Numbered from the stretch's first letter, positions 8,214-18,092 are shown. The stretch: DNA of 59,885 nucleotides from Chitinophagales bacterium (GCA_017984135.1 JAGNZZ010000013.1:1-59885), one strand, 5' to 3'. Numbers and translations are program-made. Notes: generated from the letters alone by a model not told the origin.

Positions 8214-11200
8214 ATGAATAAAAAGTACAAACTGATTAATGGCATAGTGGGAATTATTGTTTTTGCCATTTCAACTTGGCAATATGCATCCACTATGGAA
8301 TCAGCAGGTAGCCTTTGGGATTGTGGTGAATTTGTTTCATGCGTGTATAAATTACAAGTAGCACATCCACCAGGAGCACCTTTTTTCATGTTATTAGGAA
8401 GATTGTTTACATTGCTTAATCCAGAGAATCCGGCATTAATGGTCAACTTTATGTCGGCTTTAATGTCATCGCTTTCTGTGTTGTTTTTGTATTTTACAAT
8501 CGTCTTAGTGGCCAAACAACTTCTAACAAAAGAAGGTGATGAGCTTACAATTGGTTCCTTTATTGCAATGCTAGGTGCTGGAACTGTAGGTGCTTTAGCT
8601 TGTTCTTTTAGTGATACGATGTGGTTCTCAGCCGTAGAAGGTGAAGTATATGCATCATCCACTTTTTTTATCTCAATCGTATTATGGGCAGTGGTTAAAT
8701 GGAACGATGATGCCGATAAACCACATGCCAACAGATGGTTGGTATTTGCAGCATTCATGGTTGGAATTTCATTAGGTGTTCATTTGTTATCATTATTGGT
8801 TATTCCAATTGCTGTTATCATTTATTATTTTAGAAAATACAATCCAAGTATAATCGGATTTGTAGTGGCATTTTTAATCGGATTTATATTCTTAGGAGTA
8901 GTTCAAGTAGGTGTCGTTCAAATGGCAGTAAAAATTGCCGGAATGGTAGAACTCTTCTTTGTTAACTCACTAAATTTGCCATTTAATGTTGGATTTCTAT
9001 TTACTTGGATTTTAATCTTTGGAGGATTAGTTTCTATTATTTATTATGCACATAAAATTAAACATGCCGACTTACAATTACTGTCCGTTTGTTTATTGGT
9101 AATATTTATCGGATTTACCTCTTATGCAATGGTGCCAATTCGTTCATCCGCTAATCCACCGATAAACATGAACGCACCAAAAGATCCATTTAGTTTATTG
9201 TCATATCTAAACCGTGAACAATACGGATCTAGAGCCTTAGTAAAAGGACCACTGTTTGATGCACAACCGGTAGATTATGAAGTAACAGGAAAAGACTATT
9301 ATAAAAATTTAGTTACTAAAAAGTATGAAGTAAAAGGCGAAAAAATATCCTATAAATACGATCCGAAAGAGGAGATGATTTTCCCCAGAATGGGACCAAC
9401 GAATGATGGTGAAAGTGCCGCCGCTTTTTATCAATACTGGACAGGATTTCAAGGAGAACCTACTTTTGGAGACAACCTAAAATATTTTTTCCATTACCAG
9501 TTGCGTTATATGTATTGGCGATATTTTATGTGGAACTTTGCAGGCCGACAAGATGACTTACAAGGTACACCTGGAAATGAACGCATGAATGGCGATTGGT
9601 TAAGTGGGATTTCCGTAGTGGATAATATGCACTTAAGTGGCACACAAGAAGGATTGCCAGACGTATTATTAAAAGAAAAAGCCAGAAATAATTTTTATTT
9701 ATTGCCATTAATTTTAGGATTAATAGGCTTAATTTATATGTATCAAAAAAATAAACAACAAACCATCGTGTTTGGATTGCTCTTTTTTGTAACCGGTATA
9801 GCATTGATAATCTATACCAACCAGCCACCACGTGAACCACGCGAACGAGATTATGTGTTAGTGGGTTCATTCTATACATTTTGTATTTGGATAGGTTTAG
9901 CAGTTGTCGCTATTTTTGATTTTCTAAGAAAAAAAATACCCGCAGCACCCATCGCAATAGGAATCACAGTTATCTGTTTATTTGTTCCTTTTATTATGGC
10001 AAAAGCCGGTTGGAATGACCACAATAGACATGGTCGATTTATGGCACGTGATTTTGCCTCCAATTATTTAGAAAGTTGCCCGCCAAATGCCATTTTATTT
10101 ACACAAGGCGATAATGATACATATCCATTGTGGTATGCTCAAGAAGTAGAAGGAATTAGAACCGATGTGCGTATTGTAAACTTAAGTTTATTGGGTGTTG
10201 ATTGGTATATAGATTATTTACATAAAGCAGCCAATAAATCTGCACCAATTCCTTTCTATAAAGATTTTAATGCCGATAAATACAGAGGCAGCAATCGAGA
10301 TGTTATCCAATACAATAACCAATCAAACTATGCGAACCCTAATGAATATTATGATATTCAAAATATCATGAAATTTATTTTGAGTGATGATGTAGAATTT
10401 AAAGCACAAACCAGTAGAGGTGAAGCCGTAAATTACTTACCAACTACCAAATTGAAACTAAAAGTAGATAAAATTGCTATTGAAAAAAACAATATAGTTC
10501 CAACTGAATATAAAGATAAAATAGTAGATGAAATTGTTTGGGATTTAGGGAAAACTAGAATCATTAAATACGATTTGGCATTGTTGGCAATGGTGGCTGC
10601 TGGTGATTGGAGCCGTCCAATTTGTTTTTCTAATACAGTAGATGCTTCTTACTATAATGGCTTAGATAAATACTTAATGCAGGAAGGTCAAATTTTACGT
10701 TTAGTGCCTTGTAGATTTGAAGAAAATCAACGTGGATATTATACCTTTAATACACAAAAAAGCTACGATATTGTGATGAAGAAATTTAAATATGGTGGTT
10801 TGGGCGAACGAGAAATGTTTGTGGATGAAAATTCCAATCGTATCATGAATACATTAAAAAGCGTACACTTTAGTATTGCCGATGATTTAATTAGGCACCA
10901 AAAAAATGCAGAAGCCATCAATGTATTAGATCGTGCAAAAAAAGAATTTCAATATGTAAATGCACCATATTATTCTCCCAACAACCAATATTTTAATATT
11001 TTAAATGTTCAATGGTTAGATTTATATTACAAAGCAGGATCCGGTGATAAAGCCAAACCTATTCGTGAACTTTTATTAAAAGACTTAAAAGATTGTATGC
11101 GCTTTTATAATCTTCCAAATGATTTTGCAGCCTTATACAGCCGCGAGAAAAAAACAGCAGAAGATTTAGTAAAACGCATGGATATAATGGCAATCATGTA

Positions 11201-11306
11201 TAAAGATGCTACCTTTAAACAGCAATTGTATCAGGATTTTCCAAGTTTGGTGACATCGTCAAGTTTAGAAACGACACCACAATTGCCTACTGAAATTTTT
11301 AAGTAA
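8214..11306 (+). CDS. DUF2723 (GT117) membrane glycosyltransferase
   Basis: A 1030-residue polytopic inner-membrane protein. The N-terminal DUF2723 domain starts with LWDCGEFVSCVYKLQVAHPPG near residue 36, where the Asp and Glu after the first helix correspond to the catalytic acid of GT-C enzymes. About a dozen hydrophobic helices occupy residues 8-300 and 490-600. The remaining C-terminal 400 residues are soluble and presumably periplasmic, with motifs such as TQGDNDTYPLWY typical of the family. In Bacteroidota these proteins are predicted to use polyprenyl-phosphate sugars to glycosylate exported proteins. The Dpm1-like enzyme at 3.1-3.9 kb could provide the donor (inference). It is transcribed alone. 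Confidence 0.9.
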   Translation: MNKKYKLINGIVGIIVFAISTWQYASTMESAGSLWDCGEFVSCVYKLQVAHPPGAPFFMLLGRLFTLLNPENPALMVNFMSALMSSLSVLFLYFTIVLVAKQLLTKEGDELTIGSFIAMLGAGTVGALACSFSDTMWFSAVEGEVYASSTFFISIVLWAVVKWNDDADKPHANRWLVFAAFMVGISLGVHLLSLLVIPIAVIIYYFRKYNPSIIGFVVAFLIGFIFLGVVQVGVVQMAVKIAGMVELFFVNSLNLPFNVGFLFTWILIFGGLVSIIYYAHKIKHADLQLLSVCLLVIFIGFTSYAMVPIRSSANPPINMNAPKDPFSLLSYLNREQYGSRALVKGPLFDAQPVDYEVTGKDYYKNLVTKKYEVKGEKISYKYDPKEEMIFPRMGPTNDGESAAAFYQYWTGFQGEPTFGDNLKYFFHYQLRYMYWRYFMWNFAGRQDDLQGTPGNERMNGDWLSGISVVDNMHLSGTQEGLPDVLLKEKARNNFYLLPLILGLIGLIYMYQKNKQQTIVFGLLFFVTGIALIIYTNQPPREPRERDYVLVGSFYTFCIWIGLAVVAIFDFLRKKIPAAPIAIGITVICLFVPFIMAKAGWNDHNRHGRFMARDFASNYLESCPPNAILFTQGDNDTYPLWYAQEVEGIRTDVRIVNLSLLGVDWYIDYLHKAANKSAPIPFYKDFNADKYRGSNRDVIQYNNQSNYANPNEYYDIQNIMKFILSDDVEFKAQTSRGEAVNYLPTTKLKLKVDKIAIEKNNIVPTEYKDKIVDEIVWDLGKTRIIKYDLALLAMVAAGDWSRPICFSNTVDASYYNGLDKYLMQEGQILRLVPCRFEENQRGYYTFNTQKSYDIVMKKFKYGGLGEREMFVDENSNRIMNTLKSVHFSIADDLIRHQKNAEAINVLDRAKKEFQYVNAPYYSPNNQYFNILNVQWLDLYYKAGSGDKAKPIRELLLKDLKDCMRFYNLPNDFAALYSREKKTAEDLVKRMDIMAIMYKDATFKQQLYQDFPSLVTSSSLETTPQLPTEIFK

Positions 11307-11307
11307 G

Positions 11308-11321
11308 TTGATATTAATCAA
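11308..11321. promoter_or_regulatory. TTGAT-N4-ATCAA palindrome upstream of mscL
   Basis: TTGAT ATTA ATCAA is a perfect match to the Crp/Fnr-type box. It lies two bases after the GT117 stop and 40 bases before the mscL ATG. It is followed by TTTTATTT, so it could also act as a weak terminator of the upstream gene. Both readings are inference. Confidence 0.4.
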
Positions 11322-11361
11322 TTTTATTTGTACATTTATAAAAGTAAAAAAATAAATAAAT

Positions 11362-11775
11362 ATGGGAATGATTCAAGAATTTAAGACGTTTGCTATCAAA
11401 GGAAATTTGATAGACATGGCAGTAGGTGTTGTCATGGGCGGCGCATTCGGGAAAGTGGTTTCATCATTTATTGATGGCATAGTAATGCCAGCTGTGGGTA
11501 TGATTTCTGGTGGTGTAGATTTTACTCAGAAAAAAATTATATTAAAAAATGCAGTGCTTGCATCAGCAGATGGAGCAACACCTGCTGTAGCTGAAGTAGC
11601 CATCAAATATGGAGATTTTATTTCTCAATGTATTACCTTTTTCGTAGTAGCCTTAGTAGTGTTTATGGTGATAAAAGCCATTAATAAAATGAAAAAAGAA
11701 GAAGCTGCAGCGCCGGTTGCACCTTCAGCACAAGAAGTACTTTTAACAGAAATCAGAGATTTATTAAAGAAATAA
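11362..11775 (+). CDS. mscL: Large-conductance mechanosensitive channel
   Basis: A 137-residue inner-membrane channel that opens under membrane tension and releases solutes during hypo-osmotic shock; it works as a homopentamer. The amphipathic N terminus EFKTFAIKGN is followed by the first membrane helix with the pore constriction AVGVVMGGAFGKVVSSF. The second helix is near residues 80-105 (ITFFVVALVVFMVIKAINK), and the C-terminal cytoplasmic bundle ends LLTEIRDLL. Length and motifs are standard. A strong terminator follows it, so it is monocistronic. The palindrome upstream suggests possible Crp/Fnr-type control. Confidence 0.97.
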   Translation: MGMIQEFKTFAIKGNLIDMAVGVVMGGAFGKVVSSFIDGIVMPAVGMISGGVDFTQKKIILKNAVLASADGATPAVAEVAIKYGDFISQCITFFVVALVVFMVIKAINKMKKEEAAAPVAPSAQEVLLTEIRDLLKK

Positions 11776-11809
11776 GTACTAAACCCCAATTGGTCTAGAA
11801 CTATCTTGG

Positions 11810-11836
11810 CTGTCCCGATTCTTCGGGACAGTTTTT
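11810..11836 (+). terminator. Rho-independent terminator of mscL
   Basis: CTGTCCCGA (11810-11818) and TCGGGACAG (11823-11831) form a perfect 9-bp GC-rich stem with a TTCT loop, followed by five T. It separates mscL from rlmB. Confidence 0.92.
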
Positions 11837-11878
11837 GTTTATTTATTTCTGATTTAACTTGTAAATTGCACGATACAA

Positions 11879-12610
11879 ATGGCAAAGCAACAACTTATCG
11901 CAGGGAGAAATCCAGTTTTAGAATTATTACAATCTACTCAAGAAGTGGAGAAAGTATTGATTTCAAAAAATGCAAATGGTGATGTAATAAAACAAATCAT
12001 ACAATTATGCAAAGAAAAGGAAGTCTATTTTCAATATGTACCAGAAATAAAAATAAATTCTTTATCCAAAGCCAACCATCAAGGTGTCTTGGCTTTTACT
12101 TCATTAATTCAATATCAAGAAGTACAAAAAATAATTGACTTTGTTTTTGAAAAAGGCGAAGATCCATTATTGCTTATTTTAGAAAATATAACTGATGTAA
12201 GAAACTTAGGTGCATTAGCTAGAACTGCCTTAGGTTTAGGCGTACATGCAATTATTTTTCCCAAAAAAGAAAGTGCTGCTATTAATGATGTTGCAGTAAA
12301 AATATCTGCAGGTGCTTTGTTAAAAATCCCTGTTTGTCGCGTGGATAATTTAATAGCAACATTAAAAGATATTAAGAATAATGGAATTAAATTAATTGGA
12401 TTAGATGGCACTGCGGAAAAATTTATACAAGAATCCAATACGAAAATGCCATTAGCCATTGTTTCCGGCTCCGAAGATGAAGGAATTTCCAATACTGTTG
12501 TTCGTTTATTAGATGAATTGGTGAAACTTCCTATGCATTCCGACTTAGAATCATACAATGTATCAGTGGCAACTGCCATGGCATTGTATGAAGTACATCG
12601 ACAAAAATAA
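11879..12610 (+). CDS. rlmB: 23S rRNA (guanosine-2'-O-)-methyltransferase, RlmB/SpoU type
   Basis: A 243-residue SPOUT-class methyltransferase predicted to methylate the ribose of G2251 in 23S rRNA using SAM. The N-terminal RNA-binding domain (IAGRNPVLELL) is followed by the SPOUT domain with NITDVRNLGALARTALGLG near residue 98 (motif 1: N, R, N, G), VSGSEDEGIS near residue 198 (motif 2) and LESYNVSVATAMALYE near residue 222 (motif 3). All three motifs are intact. It stands alone after the mscL terminator and is convergent with the M20 peptidase gene, 12 bases apart. A tRNA Gm18 methyltransferase is a less likely alternative given the N-terminal domain. Confidence 0.93.
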   Translation: MAKQQLIAGRNPVLELLQSTQEVEKVLISKNANGDVIKQIIQLCKEKEVYFQYVPEIKINSLSKANHQGVLAFTSLIQYQEVQKIIDFVFEKGEDPLLLILENITDVRNLGALARTALGLGVHAIIFPKKESAAINDVAVKISAGALLKIPVCRVDNLIATLKDIKNNGIKLIGLDGTAEKFIQESNTKMPLAIVSGSEDEGISNTVVRLLDELVKLPMHSDLESYNVSVATAMALYEVHRQK

Positions 12611-12622
12611 AGTTGATGGTGA

Positions 12623-14065
12623 TTAACAACTTCTTAAAAATTGTTCAAAAAACCATAATGAATGTCGGAAACTTTCTGTGCTGACGCGTTCATCAATACC
12701 ATGAAATCCAATGGGATCCAGCATTGGACTAAATTTTATTATATTATCTGAAACCTCCGTAAAATGGCGTGAATCTGTTGCACCAATCAATAAAAATGGC
12801 GCAGATAAAACATCTTTATAGCTCAATTTTACAATGCTATCAATTTTTGTAAATGCAAGACTTGTAGTAGGTGTTGTTTTTGATGCTTCGGAAATATTAT
12901 CATCATAAGCTTGAACAAGTACACGCTTATCATTGATAATTTCTTTTACTTTCTGAAGTATAAAATCAGCCGAATCGCCAGGCAATAAACGAAAGTTAAC
13001 CACTGCAGTTGCCAATGTCGGAATTACATTGTCTTTAATTCCGGCATTGATTATTGTTGGCACTGATGTGGTGCGAATCATGGCATTTCCGGCACCTTGT
13101 TTCTTATAATTTTTTACAATTAATGATTTAAATATGGTTGGATTGGCAAAAGCCATATTATTTGGAAATTGCATTTCCGGTCCTAAATAGTGCATAAAAC
13201 CTAGCATCGCTTCTTCAAATCTTGGAGGAAATGGTTGCTTATGTAAGGTAACTAATGCTTTGTTTAATATATCAATGGCAGTTTCTTTGTCGGGTTGCGA
13301 AGAATGTCCACCTTTTTTATTCACAGAAATTTTTAATGACATATACCCTTTTTCGGCAGTACCAATAAGTGCTACAGGTTTTGTAATTCCGGGAACTTTT
13401 TCTTTTGTAATAATGCCACCTTCATCCAACACTAAATCGGCTTTGATATTTCGTTGTTTAAATAACGCAGCCACTTTTACAGCACCTTGTTTGCCACCAA
13501 TTTCTTCATCGTGTCCAAAAACAAAATAAATGGTTCTTTCCGGTTGGAAATTTTCTTTTAATAATTTTTCTGCACTTTCTAAAATTGAAATCAAATTAAT
13601 TTTATCATCCGTTGTGCCTCGACCCCAAATATATCCATCTTTTACAGTGCCAGCAAACGGTTCGCATGTCCATTGGTTTTTAGTGGCATTTTCAATGGGA
13701 ACCACATCCTGATGCGCCATTAAAATAAATGGATGAAGAGATGAGTTTTTTCCTTGCCATTTGTAAACCAAGGTATAATTGCTAATCATTTCTTTTTGCA
13801 AATGTTGATGGACTAAAGGATAGGTTTCCTTTAAATAATTTCTGAAATTAATAAAAGGAATAGAATCCCAATCTTTTGCATCAGCATAAGAAATAGTTGG
13901 AAAGGTAATTGCCTTTTGAAAATGTGAAAGTGAAATGTTCGTTAATGGAGGTGCTTCGTTTGCTTTTATTTTTATTTGATAGTTCGGTGCAGTAATCGTT
14001 TTAAAGCCAATTATTCCGATAAAAATAAGTAACATAAACAAGATTAAATACGTTATTTTTTTCAT
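12623..14065 (-). CDS. M20 family metallopeptidase, carboxypeptidase S/PM20D1-like
   Basis: A 480-residue zinc peptidase or amidase. An N-terminal hydrophobic segment (residues 4-24) anchors or exports it, so it probably acts in the periplasm. The metal site is complete: LMAHQDVVP near residue 118, GRGTTDDK near residue 148 with the bridging Asp, HDEEIGG near residue 185 with the catalytic Glu pair, and a late GATDSRHF near residue 427. The M20 dimerisation domain lies between about residues 235 and 390. The family includes yeast carboxypeptidase S and mammalian PM20D1 N-acyl amino-acid hydrolase, so peptides or N-acyl amino acids are plausible substrates. It ends 12 bases from rlmB (convergent). 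Confidence 0.9.
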   Translation of the reverse strand: MKKITYLILFMLLIFIGIIGFKTITAPNYQIKIKANEAPPLTNISLSHFQKAITFPTISYADAKDWDSIPFINFRNYLKETYPLVHQHLQKEMISNYTLVYKWQGKNSSLHPFILMAHQDVVPIENATKNQWTCEPFAGTVKDGYIWGRGTTDDKINLISILESAEKLLKENFQPERTIYFVFGHDEEIGGKQGAVKVAALFKQRNIKADLVLDEGGIITKEKVPGITKPVALIGTAEKGYMSLKISVNKKGGHSSQPDKETAIDILNKALVTLHKQPFPPRFEEAMLGFMHYLGPEMQFPNNMAFANPTIFKSLIVKNYKKQGAGNAMIRTTSVPTIINAGIKDNVIPTLATAVVNFRLLPGDSADFILQKVKEIINDKRVLVQAYDDNISEASKTTPTTSLAFTKIDSIVKLSYKDVLSAPFLLIGATDSRHFTEVSDNIIKFSPMLDPIGFHGIDERVSTESFRHSLWFFEQFLRSC

Positions 14066-14105
14066 GATTGTATTTTTTTATACAAGGATATAATGACAAT
14101 TATTT

Positions 14106-14615
14106 TCAAACACCTTTCAGCAATTCTTGTTTTATTTTTTTGTCTTTAGGTGAATTTCCTACGTACATATTAAACATGGTTTGTGCAAAAAGTTGTCCAT
14201 CTGTACGATGATAGATTTCAACATTATTTTTAAAAAATTTCAATTCACCTTGAGCGGTATAATAAATATCAATAATATCTTTGTATTGAATACCGGCATT
14301 TTCTATCACATTTTTAATATCATTTACTAAATCTTTTTGTTGTTCATATAAATTGCCTAAGCCGGCTTTCATGCCATTTTGTATATTTTCACTTACTGCT
14401 TTCGAAGTGGCTAATGGTGTAATGATTTGCATACGTAAACAGCGTTCGATATTGCTGTGTATGGCATCTTTTTCATTTTTAATAACATGTGCTGCATACA
14501 AAGAAATGATGTAGGTTTGGATAAAAAATTTAGAACGAATGGCTGCTCCGTTTAAAAATAAATCGACTTTATTTGGATTTATTTTTTTTGCTAATTCAAA
14601 TCCTGCTAATTTCAT
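14106..14615 (-). CDS. Chalcone isomerase-like protein
   Basis: A 169-residue protein with the bacterial chalcone-isomerase-like fold. The line LFLNGAAIRSKFFIQTYIISLYA near residues 19-41 is the family's hallmark (LNG, R, KFF, Y, LY). Further family features are the MQIITPLATSK region near residue 68 and a C-terminal TMFNMYVGNSP region near residue 145. Bacterial members usually carry a signal peptide. This one does not, and a stop upstream in frame rules out a longer start, so it may be cytoplasmic. Bacterial chalcone-isomerase-like proteins are thought to bind fatty acids or other small ligands, not flavonoids. It is upstream of, and codirectional with, the M20 peptidase, 40 bases away. Confidence 0.8.
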   Translation of the reverse strand: MKLAGFELAKKINPNKVDLFLNGAAIRSKFFIQTYIISLYAAHVIKNEKDAIHSNIERCLRMQIITPLATSKAVSENIQNGMKAGLGNLYEQQKDLVNDIKNVIENAGIQYKDIIDIYYTAQGELKFFKNNVEIYHRTDGQLFAQTMFNMYVGNSPKDKKIKQELLKGV

Positions 14616-14705
14616 ATAGTTTGTATTAGGTTGATGTAATATTATATTTTATTTTTAAAATTGTATTAGTTTTATTTTTTTAAAATTTAATCTTCTTTTT
14701 GTTCA

Positions 14706-15284
14706 TTAATTTTTCTGCATACCTTTGTCAAAACAAGCTCTGCATCGCGGTTCGTAACTTTCTTTTTCGCCCAACATAACTTTGTTTTCATTTTCCACCA
14801 AGCGATAAGAATGATTGGCCAAAGCACCACATCGAACACAGATGGCATGCACTTTGGTGATGTATTCTGCCTTTGCCAATAAAGCCGGAATTGGACCAAA
14901 TGGGCGACCAAGGAAATCCATATCTAATCCAGCAATAATGACGCGAATGCCTTTAGATGCTAATTGTTCACACACTATAGGCAATTCTTCATCAAAAAAT
15001 TGCGCTTCATCAATGCCTACCACCTCTACATCGTTTGATAATAACAAGATGGCTTGTGCACTGGCAACTGGAGTACTTAAAATGGAATTAGAATCGTGTG
15101 AAACTACTTCTGTTTCATGATACCTCGTATCTATTTGTGGTTTGAAAATTTCTACCTTTAAATTAGCAAATTTTGCGCGCTTCAGTCGGCGAATCAACTC
15201 TTCTGTTTTGCCTGAAAACATAGAGCCACAAACGACCTCAATCCATCCGGATTTAGACTTATTAACATTTGGTTCTAAAAACAT
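14706..15284 (-). CDS. tdk: Thymidine kinase
   Basis: A 192-residue type II thymidine kinase, which phosphorylates thymidine with ATP for nucleotide salvage. The P-loop is [16 protein letters not shown] near residues 19-34. The DEAQFF motif is near residue 95, and the lasso region [16 protein letters not shown] near residue 130. Structural zinc cysteines are CVRCG and CRACF (near residues 147 and 181). An upstream in-frame start at 15323 would add 13 residues overlapping the divergent gene's promoter region; MFLEPN at 15284 fits family lengths better. It is divergent from the repeat protein that starts at 15337. Confidence 0.95.
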   Translation of the reverse strand: MFLEPNVNKSKSGWIEVVCGSMFSGKTEELIRRLKRAKFANLKVEIFKPQIDTRYHETEVVSHDSNSILSTPVASAQAILLLSNDVEVVGIDEAQFFDEELPIVCEQLASKGIRVIIAGLDMDFLGRPFGPIPALLAKAEYITKVHAICVRCGALANHSYRLVENENKVMLGEKESYEPRCRACFDKGMQKN

Positions 15285-15336
15285 GTATGAAATTTGTTTT
15301 TTACAGTATAAATTCGACTTCAAATTACAAAAACAG

Positions 15337-16743
15337 ATGGAAATAAGAAATGCTTTGCAAAAAATAGAGAATTACTTAACGGTAGTTTCTAATTTAAACA
15401 GAACAATTTTATCAGAAGGAACAATGTCTAGAGATGAATTACTTTTAATGAAGAAATACTTATACACCAGTATTGACAGAGTGGAAGACATTGAACGTCT
15501 GTTGTTAATTGACCAAAATGATGCGAAATCATTTGTGCCAACAACCTCTGAAGTGCCATCGTTTGTAGCTGCGAAAGAAAAAGAAATTGTTGCCGTTAAA
15601 GAAACTGAACATATTGAAGAAGTAGAAGCTTCTTTAAATAAAGAACAACAATTTGAAATGGAAGAAATGGTGGAAGAAATCCATTCCGAAATTGAAAATG
15701 AAAAAATAGAAGTGATTGGTGAAATCGCAACTTTGACTTCAGAAAATGAAACCGTAGAAGAAATTCCACAATTCGAAAATATAATAACGGAAGATTATTC
15801 GCTGAATAAAGCTGAAGATAAAAGTACTGTTTTAGTAACTGTTCAAGACAATCAGGAAGTTGCATCCATTAAAAGTTTTGCCGAAAGCATCATCACAGAA
15901 GATTATTCACTAAATAAACTATTTGAAGAAAAATCTACAACAACAACAATTGAGACAATTCTTCCAAAAGGAGAAACAACCTCTTTTGTAGAAAGTATTA
16001 TCACGGAAGATTACTCGTTGAATAAAGTTGAAAATACTATTACTCCAACATTAGAACAACCACAATTATTTCAATTTGTGGAGGAAACAACTGAAACAAT
16101 TGAAAACACATTAACCACAACCCTGTTGGAAAATTCTAATTCTTTAGCGGATTCATTTCAAAACACAGATTCAGCTACATTAACAGATGCTTTTGCCAAC
16201 ATTACTAACGACGATTCAAGTATTTTAGGTAGGATAAATCAGAAAAATATAAATACTGAAACAACCTTAAATCAAGAGTTTATTATAGATGAACAGTTAA
16301 ATGATGAACTTGTGTTAAATGCAGGAACATCTTTAAATGAAACAAACAATCATCAACATAATTCATATATAATGGAAGAGCAAAATGACTTAGTGTTGGT
16401 TGCAGAGCAAGAAGAAGAAACGACCATTCAAAAAATTACTCCTTCTGTTTTAATGAACGCATTTAAACAGCAAACAGTAGCTGAAATAAGTAGCAATAAA
16501 TCCTATAAAACGTTAAGTGAGTCTATTACTCTAAATGATAAATTTATTTTTGTTCGTGAATTATTTGGAAATCAATTTTCTGAATACGATGCAGCCTTAA
16601 AACACTTAGATACTTTTGATTCCCAAACATCTGCAGAACAATATTGCAACACGACACTTTGGAATAAATACAACTGGACAGAACGTGGTTCTATTGCTGC
16701 CAGATTCTTAGAAGTATTGAGAAAAAAATTTGAAAATAAATAA
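15337..16743 (+). CDS. Acidic protein with 36-residue repeats and a conserved C-terminal domain, unknown function
   Basis: A 468-residue cytoplasmic protein without signal or membrane segments. The N-terminal 60 residues look helical ([14 protein letters not shown]...). Residues 60-390 are rich in Glu, Thr and Asn and probably disordered. This part carries three copies of [10 protein letters not shown] spaced exactly 36 residues apart. The C-terminal 80 residues ([14 protein letters not shown] onward) form a compact domain that I recall at the end of many unnamed Bacteroidota proteins, often after a disordered acidic linker. The ATG at 15337 is chosen because the longer reading frame would run through tdk on the opposite strand; TAAATTCG, one base off the -7 consensus, precedes it. 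A strong terminator follows. No function is claimed. Confidence 0.8.
   Translation: MEIRNALQKIENYLTVVSNLNRTILSEGTMSRDELLLMKKYLYTSIDRVEDIERLLLIDQNDAKSFVPTTSEVPSFVAAKEKEIVAVKETEHIEEVEASLNKEQQFEMEEMVEEIHSEIENEKIEVIGEIATLTSENETVEEIPQFENIITEDYSLNKAEDKSTVLVTVQDNQEVASIKSFAESIITEDYSLNKLFEEKSTTTTIETILPKGETTSFVESIITEDYSLNKVENTITPTLEQPQLFQFVEETTETIENTLTTTLLENSNSLADSFQNTDSATLTDAFANITNDDSSILGRINQKNINTETTLNQEFIIDEQLNDELVLNAGTSLNETNNHQHNSYIMEEQNDLVLVAEQEEETTIQKITPSVLMNAFKQQTVAEISSNKSYKTLSESITLNDKFIFVRELFGNQFSEYDAALKHLDTFDSQTSAEQYCNTTLWNKYNWTERGSIAARFLEVLRKKFENK
15781..16026 (+). repeat. Three in-frame [10 protein letters not shown] repeats, 36-residue period
   Basis: Copies start at 15781, 15889 and 15997 (residues 149, 185, 221), each exactly 108 bases apart. 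The ten core residues are identical. The flanks are partly conserved (FAES or FVES before copies 2 and 3). Nucleotide differences between copies inside the core are all synonymous. Confidence 0.92.
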
Positions 16744-16762
16744 GTATTCAACAGTTTTTTTG

Positions 16763-16787
16763 AAGAGGCATTTTTGCCTCTTTTTTT
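16763..16787 (+). terminator. Rho-independent terminator
   Basis: AAGAGGCA (16763-16770), TTTT loop, TGCCTCTT (16775-16782), then further T. It ends the transcript of the repeat protein. The T-run reaches the stop codon of the convergent Kdo transferase gene. Confidence 0.88.
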
Positions 16788-17988
16788 ATTTTAAATTTAT
16801 TGTATTTAAAATCTCTTGAGAGGTATTTTTATTTTTACTAAAATAGAAATCTAATGCTTCCAATTGGTGAAGGTTAATTGGTTGTTGATATAAATCTAAA
16901 AGGATGTGTTCAAACTCGTCATAATTTTGAAAACTAAAAGCAACTTTAGAGCTCATGTATTCAATTGCGTCTTCAAATTGTTTGTAATTAGGACCAAATA
17001 GTACTGGAATTTTATATACCATTGCCTCGGAACAATTGTGAATTCCATTTTTAAATCCACCACCAATGAGGGCAATATCAGCATATTTATATACATGTTT
17101 TAAAATTCCTTTTTGGTCTAAAAATAAAATTGAGGCTATTCGTTCAGTAGTAAAAGGAGGCTTGTTTTTCTCAACAGAATAACAATGTATATTGCAATTA
17201 AATAAGCTGCTTAACACTTGTATTTTAGTTGAATTATATTCATGTGGAGCAATAATTATTTTTAAATTTTTTATTTTCGATATATATTTTTTGTAAAATG
17301 CAGCAACATATTTTTCTTCTGTTTCCCAGCTGCTTCCTAAAAGTATTACATAACTATCTTTGCTGAAATTTTCAAGATATGAATCAGAAAAATTATCGGC
17401 ATCTTTAATGTTTAATACACGTTCAATTTTTGTTGAACCAACTTTGTTTGTGTGAAATACTTCCGTAAAAAAAGGTAATGTTCGTGCTAAATATTTTTTA
17501 TAAATAAAATTTCGCTTCTGATGTGGATTGGAATTGATTAAATACGTTGGAATGTTTTTATTCTTTAATTCAAATAAGATATTCCACCAAATTTCATATC
17601 GAATAAAAAATGCAAATTTCGGTTGTAGAATTTCTAATAATTGAATAGCATTTTTTGGCGTATCCAACGGTAGATAAAATAGCAAATCAATTTCTTTTGA
17701 AGATTGATAGCTTTCAAACCCAGACGGAGAAAAAAAACTTACCGCGATTTGATAATCTTCCTTCTGTTCCTTTCTTATTTGCTGAATAAGTGGAATTGCT
17801 TGTTCGTATTCACCGGCAGATGCACAGTGAATCCATATATATTTTAGTTGTAAATTTCTATTTTTCTTTAAAGAATTTAACCAATTTTTTCTTCCATCGC
17901 ACCATTTTTTTGCTTTAGAATTAACAAAAGAGGCGCAAAATATCAATAAGCCATAAAATTGAATTAAAAATGAATAGAGATACCTCAT
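16786..17988 (-). CDS. waaA: 3-deoxy-D-manno-octulosonic acid (Kdo) transferase
   Basis: A 400-residue GT30 enzyme that adds Kdo from CMP-Kdo to lipid A precursor at the cytoplasmic face of the inner membrane. An N-terminal membrane-associating segment (residues 1-20) is followed by IHCASAGEYEQAIPLI near residue 53, where the Glu is the catalytic base. IRYEIWWNIL is near residue 128, LGSSWETEEK near residue 217, IIAPHEY near residue 246, ALIGGGF near residue 305 and the ILFGPNYKQFEDA-like nucleotide site near residue 330. Length is slightly below the E. coli enzyme but typical of the phylum. It shows the organism has Kdo-containing LPS. It is monocistronic in this window. Confidence 0.94.
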   Translation of the reverse strand: MRYLYSFLIQFYGLLIFCASFVNSKAKKWCDGRKNWLNSLKKNRNLQLKYIWIHCASAGEYEQAIPLIQQIRKEQKEDYQIAVSFFSPSGFESYQSSKEIDLLFYLPLDTPKNAIQLLEILQPKFAFFIRYEIWWNILFELKNKNIPTYLINSNPHQKRNFIYKKYLARTLPFFTEVFHTNKVGSTKIERVLNIKDADNFSDSYLENFSKDSYVILLGSSWETEEKYVAAFYKKYISKIKNLKIIIAPHEYNSTKIQVLSSLFNCNIHCYSVEKNKPPFTTERIASILFLDQKGILKHVYKYADIALIGGGFKNGIHNCSEAMVYKIPVLFGPNYKQFEDAIEYMSSKVAFSFQNYDEFEHILLDLYQQPINLHQLEALDFYFSKNKNTSQEILNTINLK

Positions 17989-18084
17989 AATTTTGAAAAT
18001 CTATGAATTAGTCAATTAACATTTTTTTTAGCAAACTTATTATTTGTTGACCGATTATGCTAAGATAATAACGTATTTTTTTTG

Positions 18085-18092
18085 TATTTTTG
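18085..18092 (+). promoter_or_regulatory. Bacteroidota -7 element TATTTTTG before the polysaccharide operon
   Basis: An exact TAnnTTTG lies 11 bases before the ATG at 18104 (17 before the ATG at 18110). The six downstream genes are spaced by 18 bases or fewer, so this is the likely promoter for the whole operon. Confidence 0.62.

Noticed and set aside
15142..15336. An N-terminal extension of the repeat protein by 65 residues
   Set aside because: It lies mostly antisense to the tdk coding sequence and its composition differs from the rest of the protein. A start at 15337 leaves a normal divergent promoter region.
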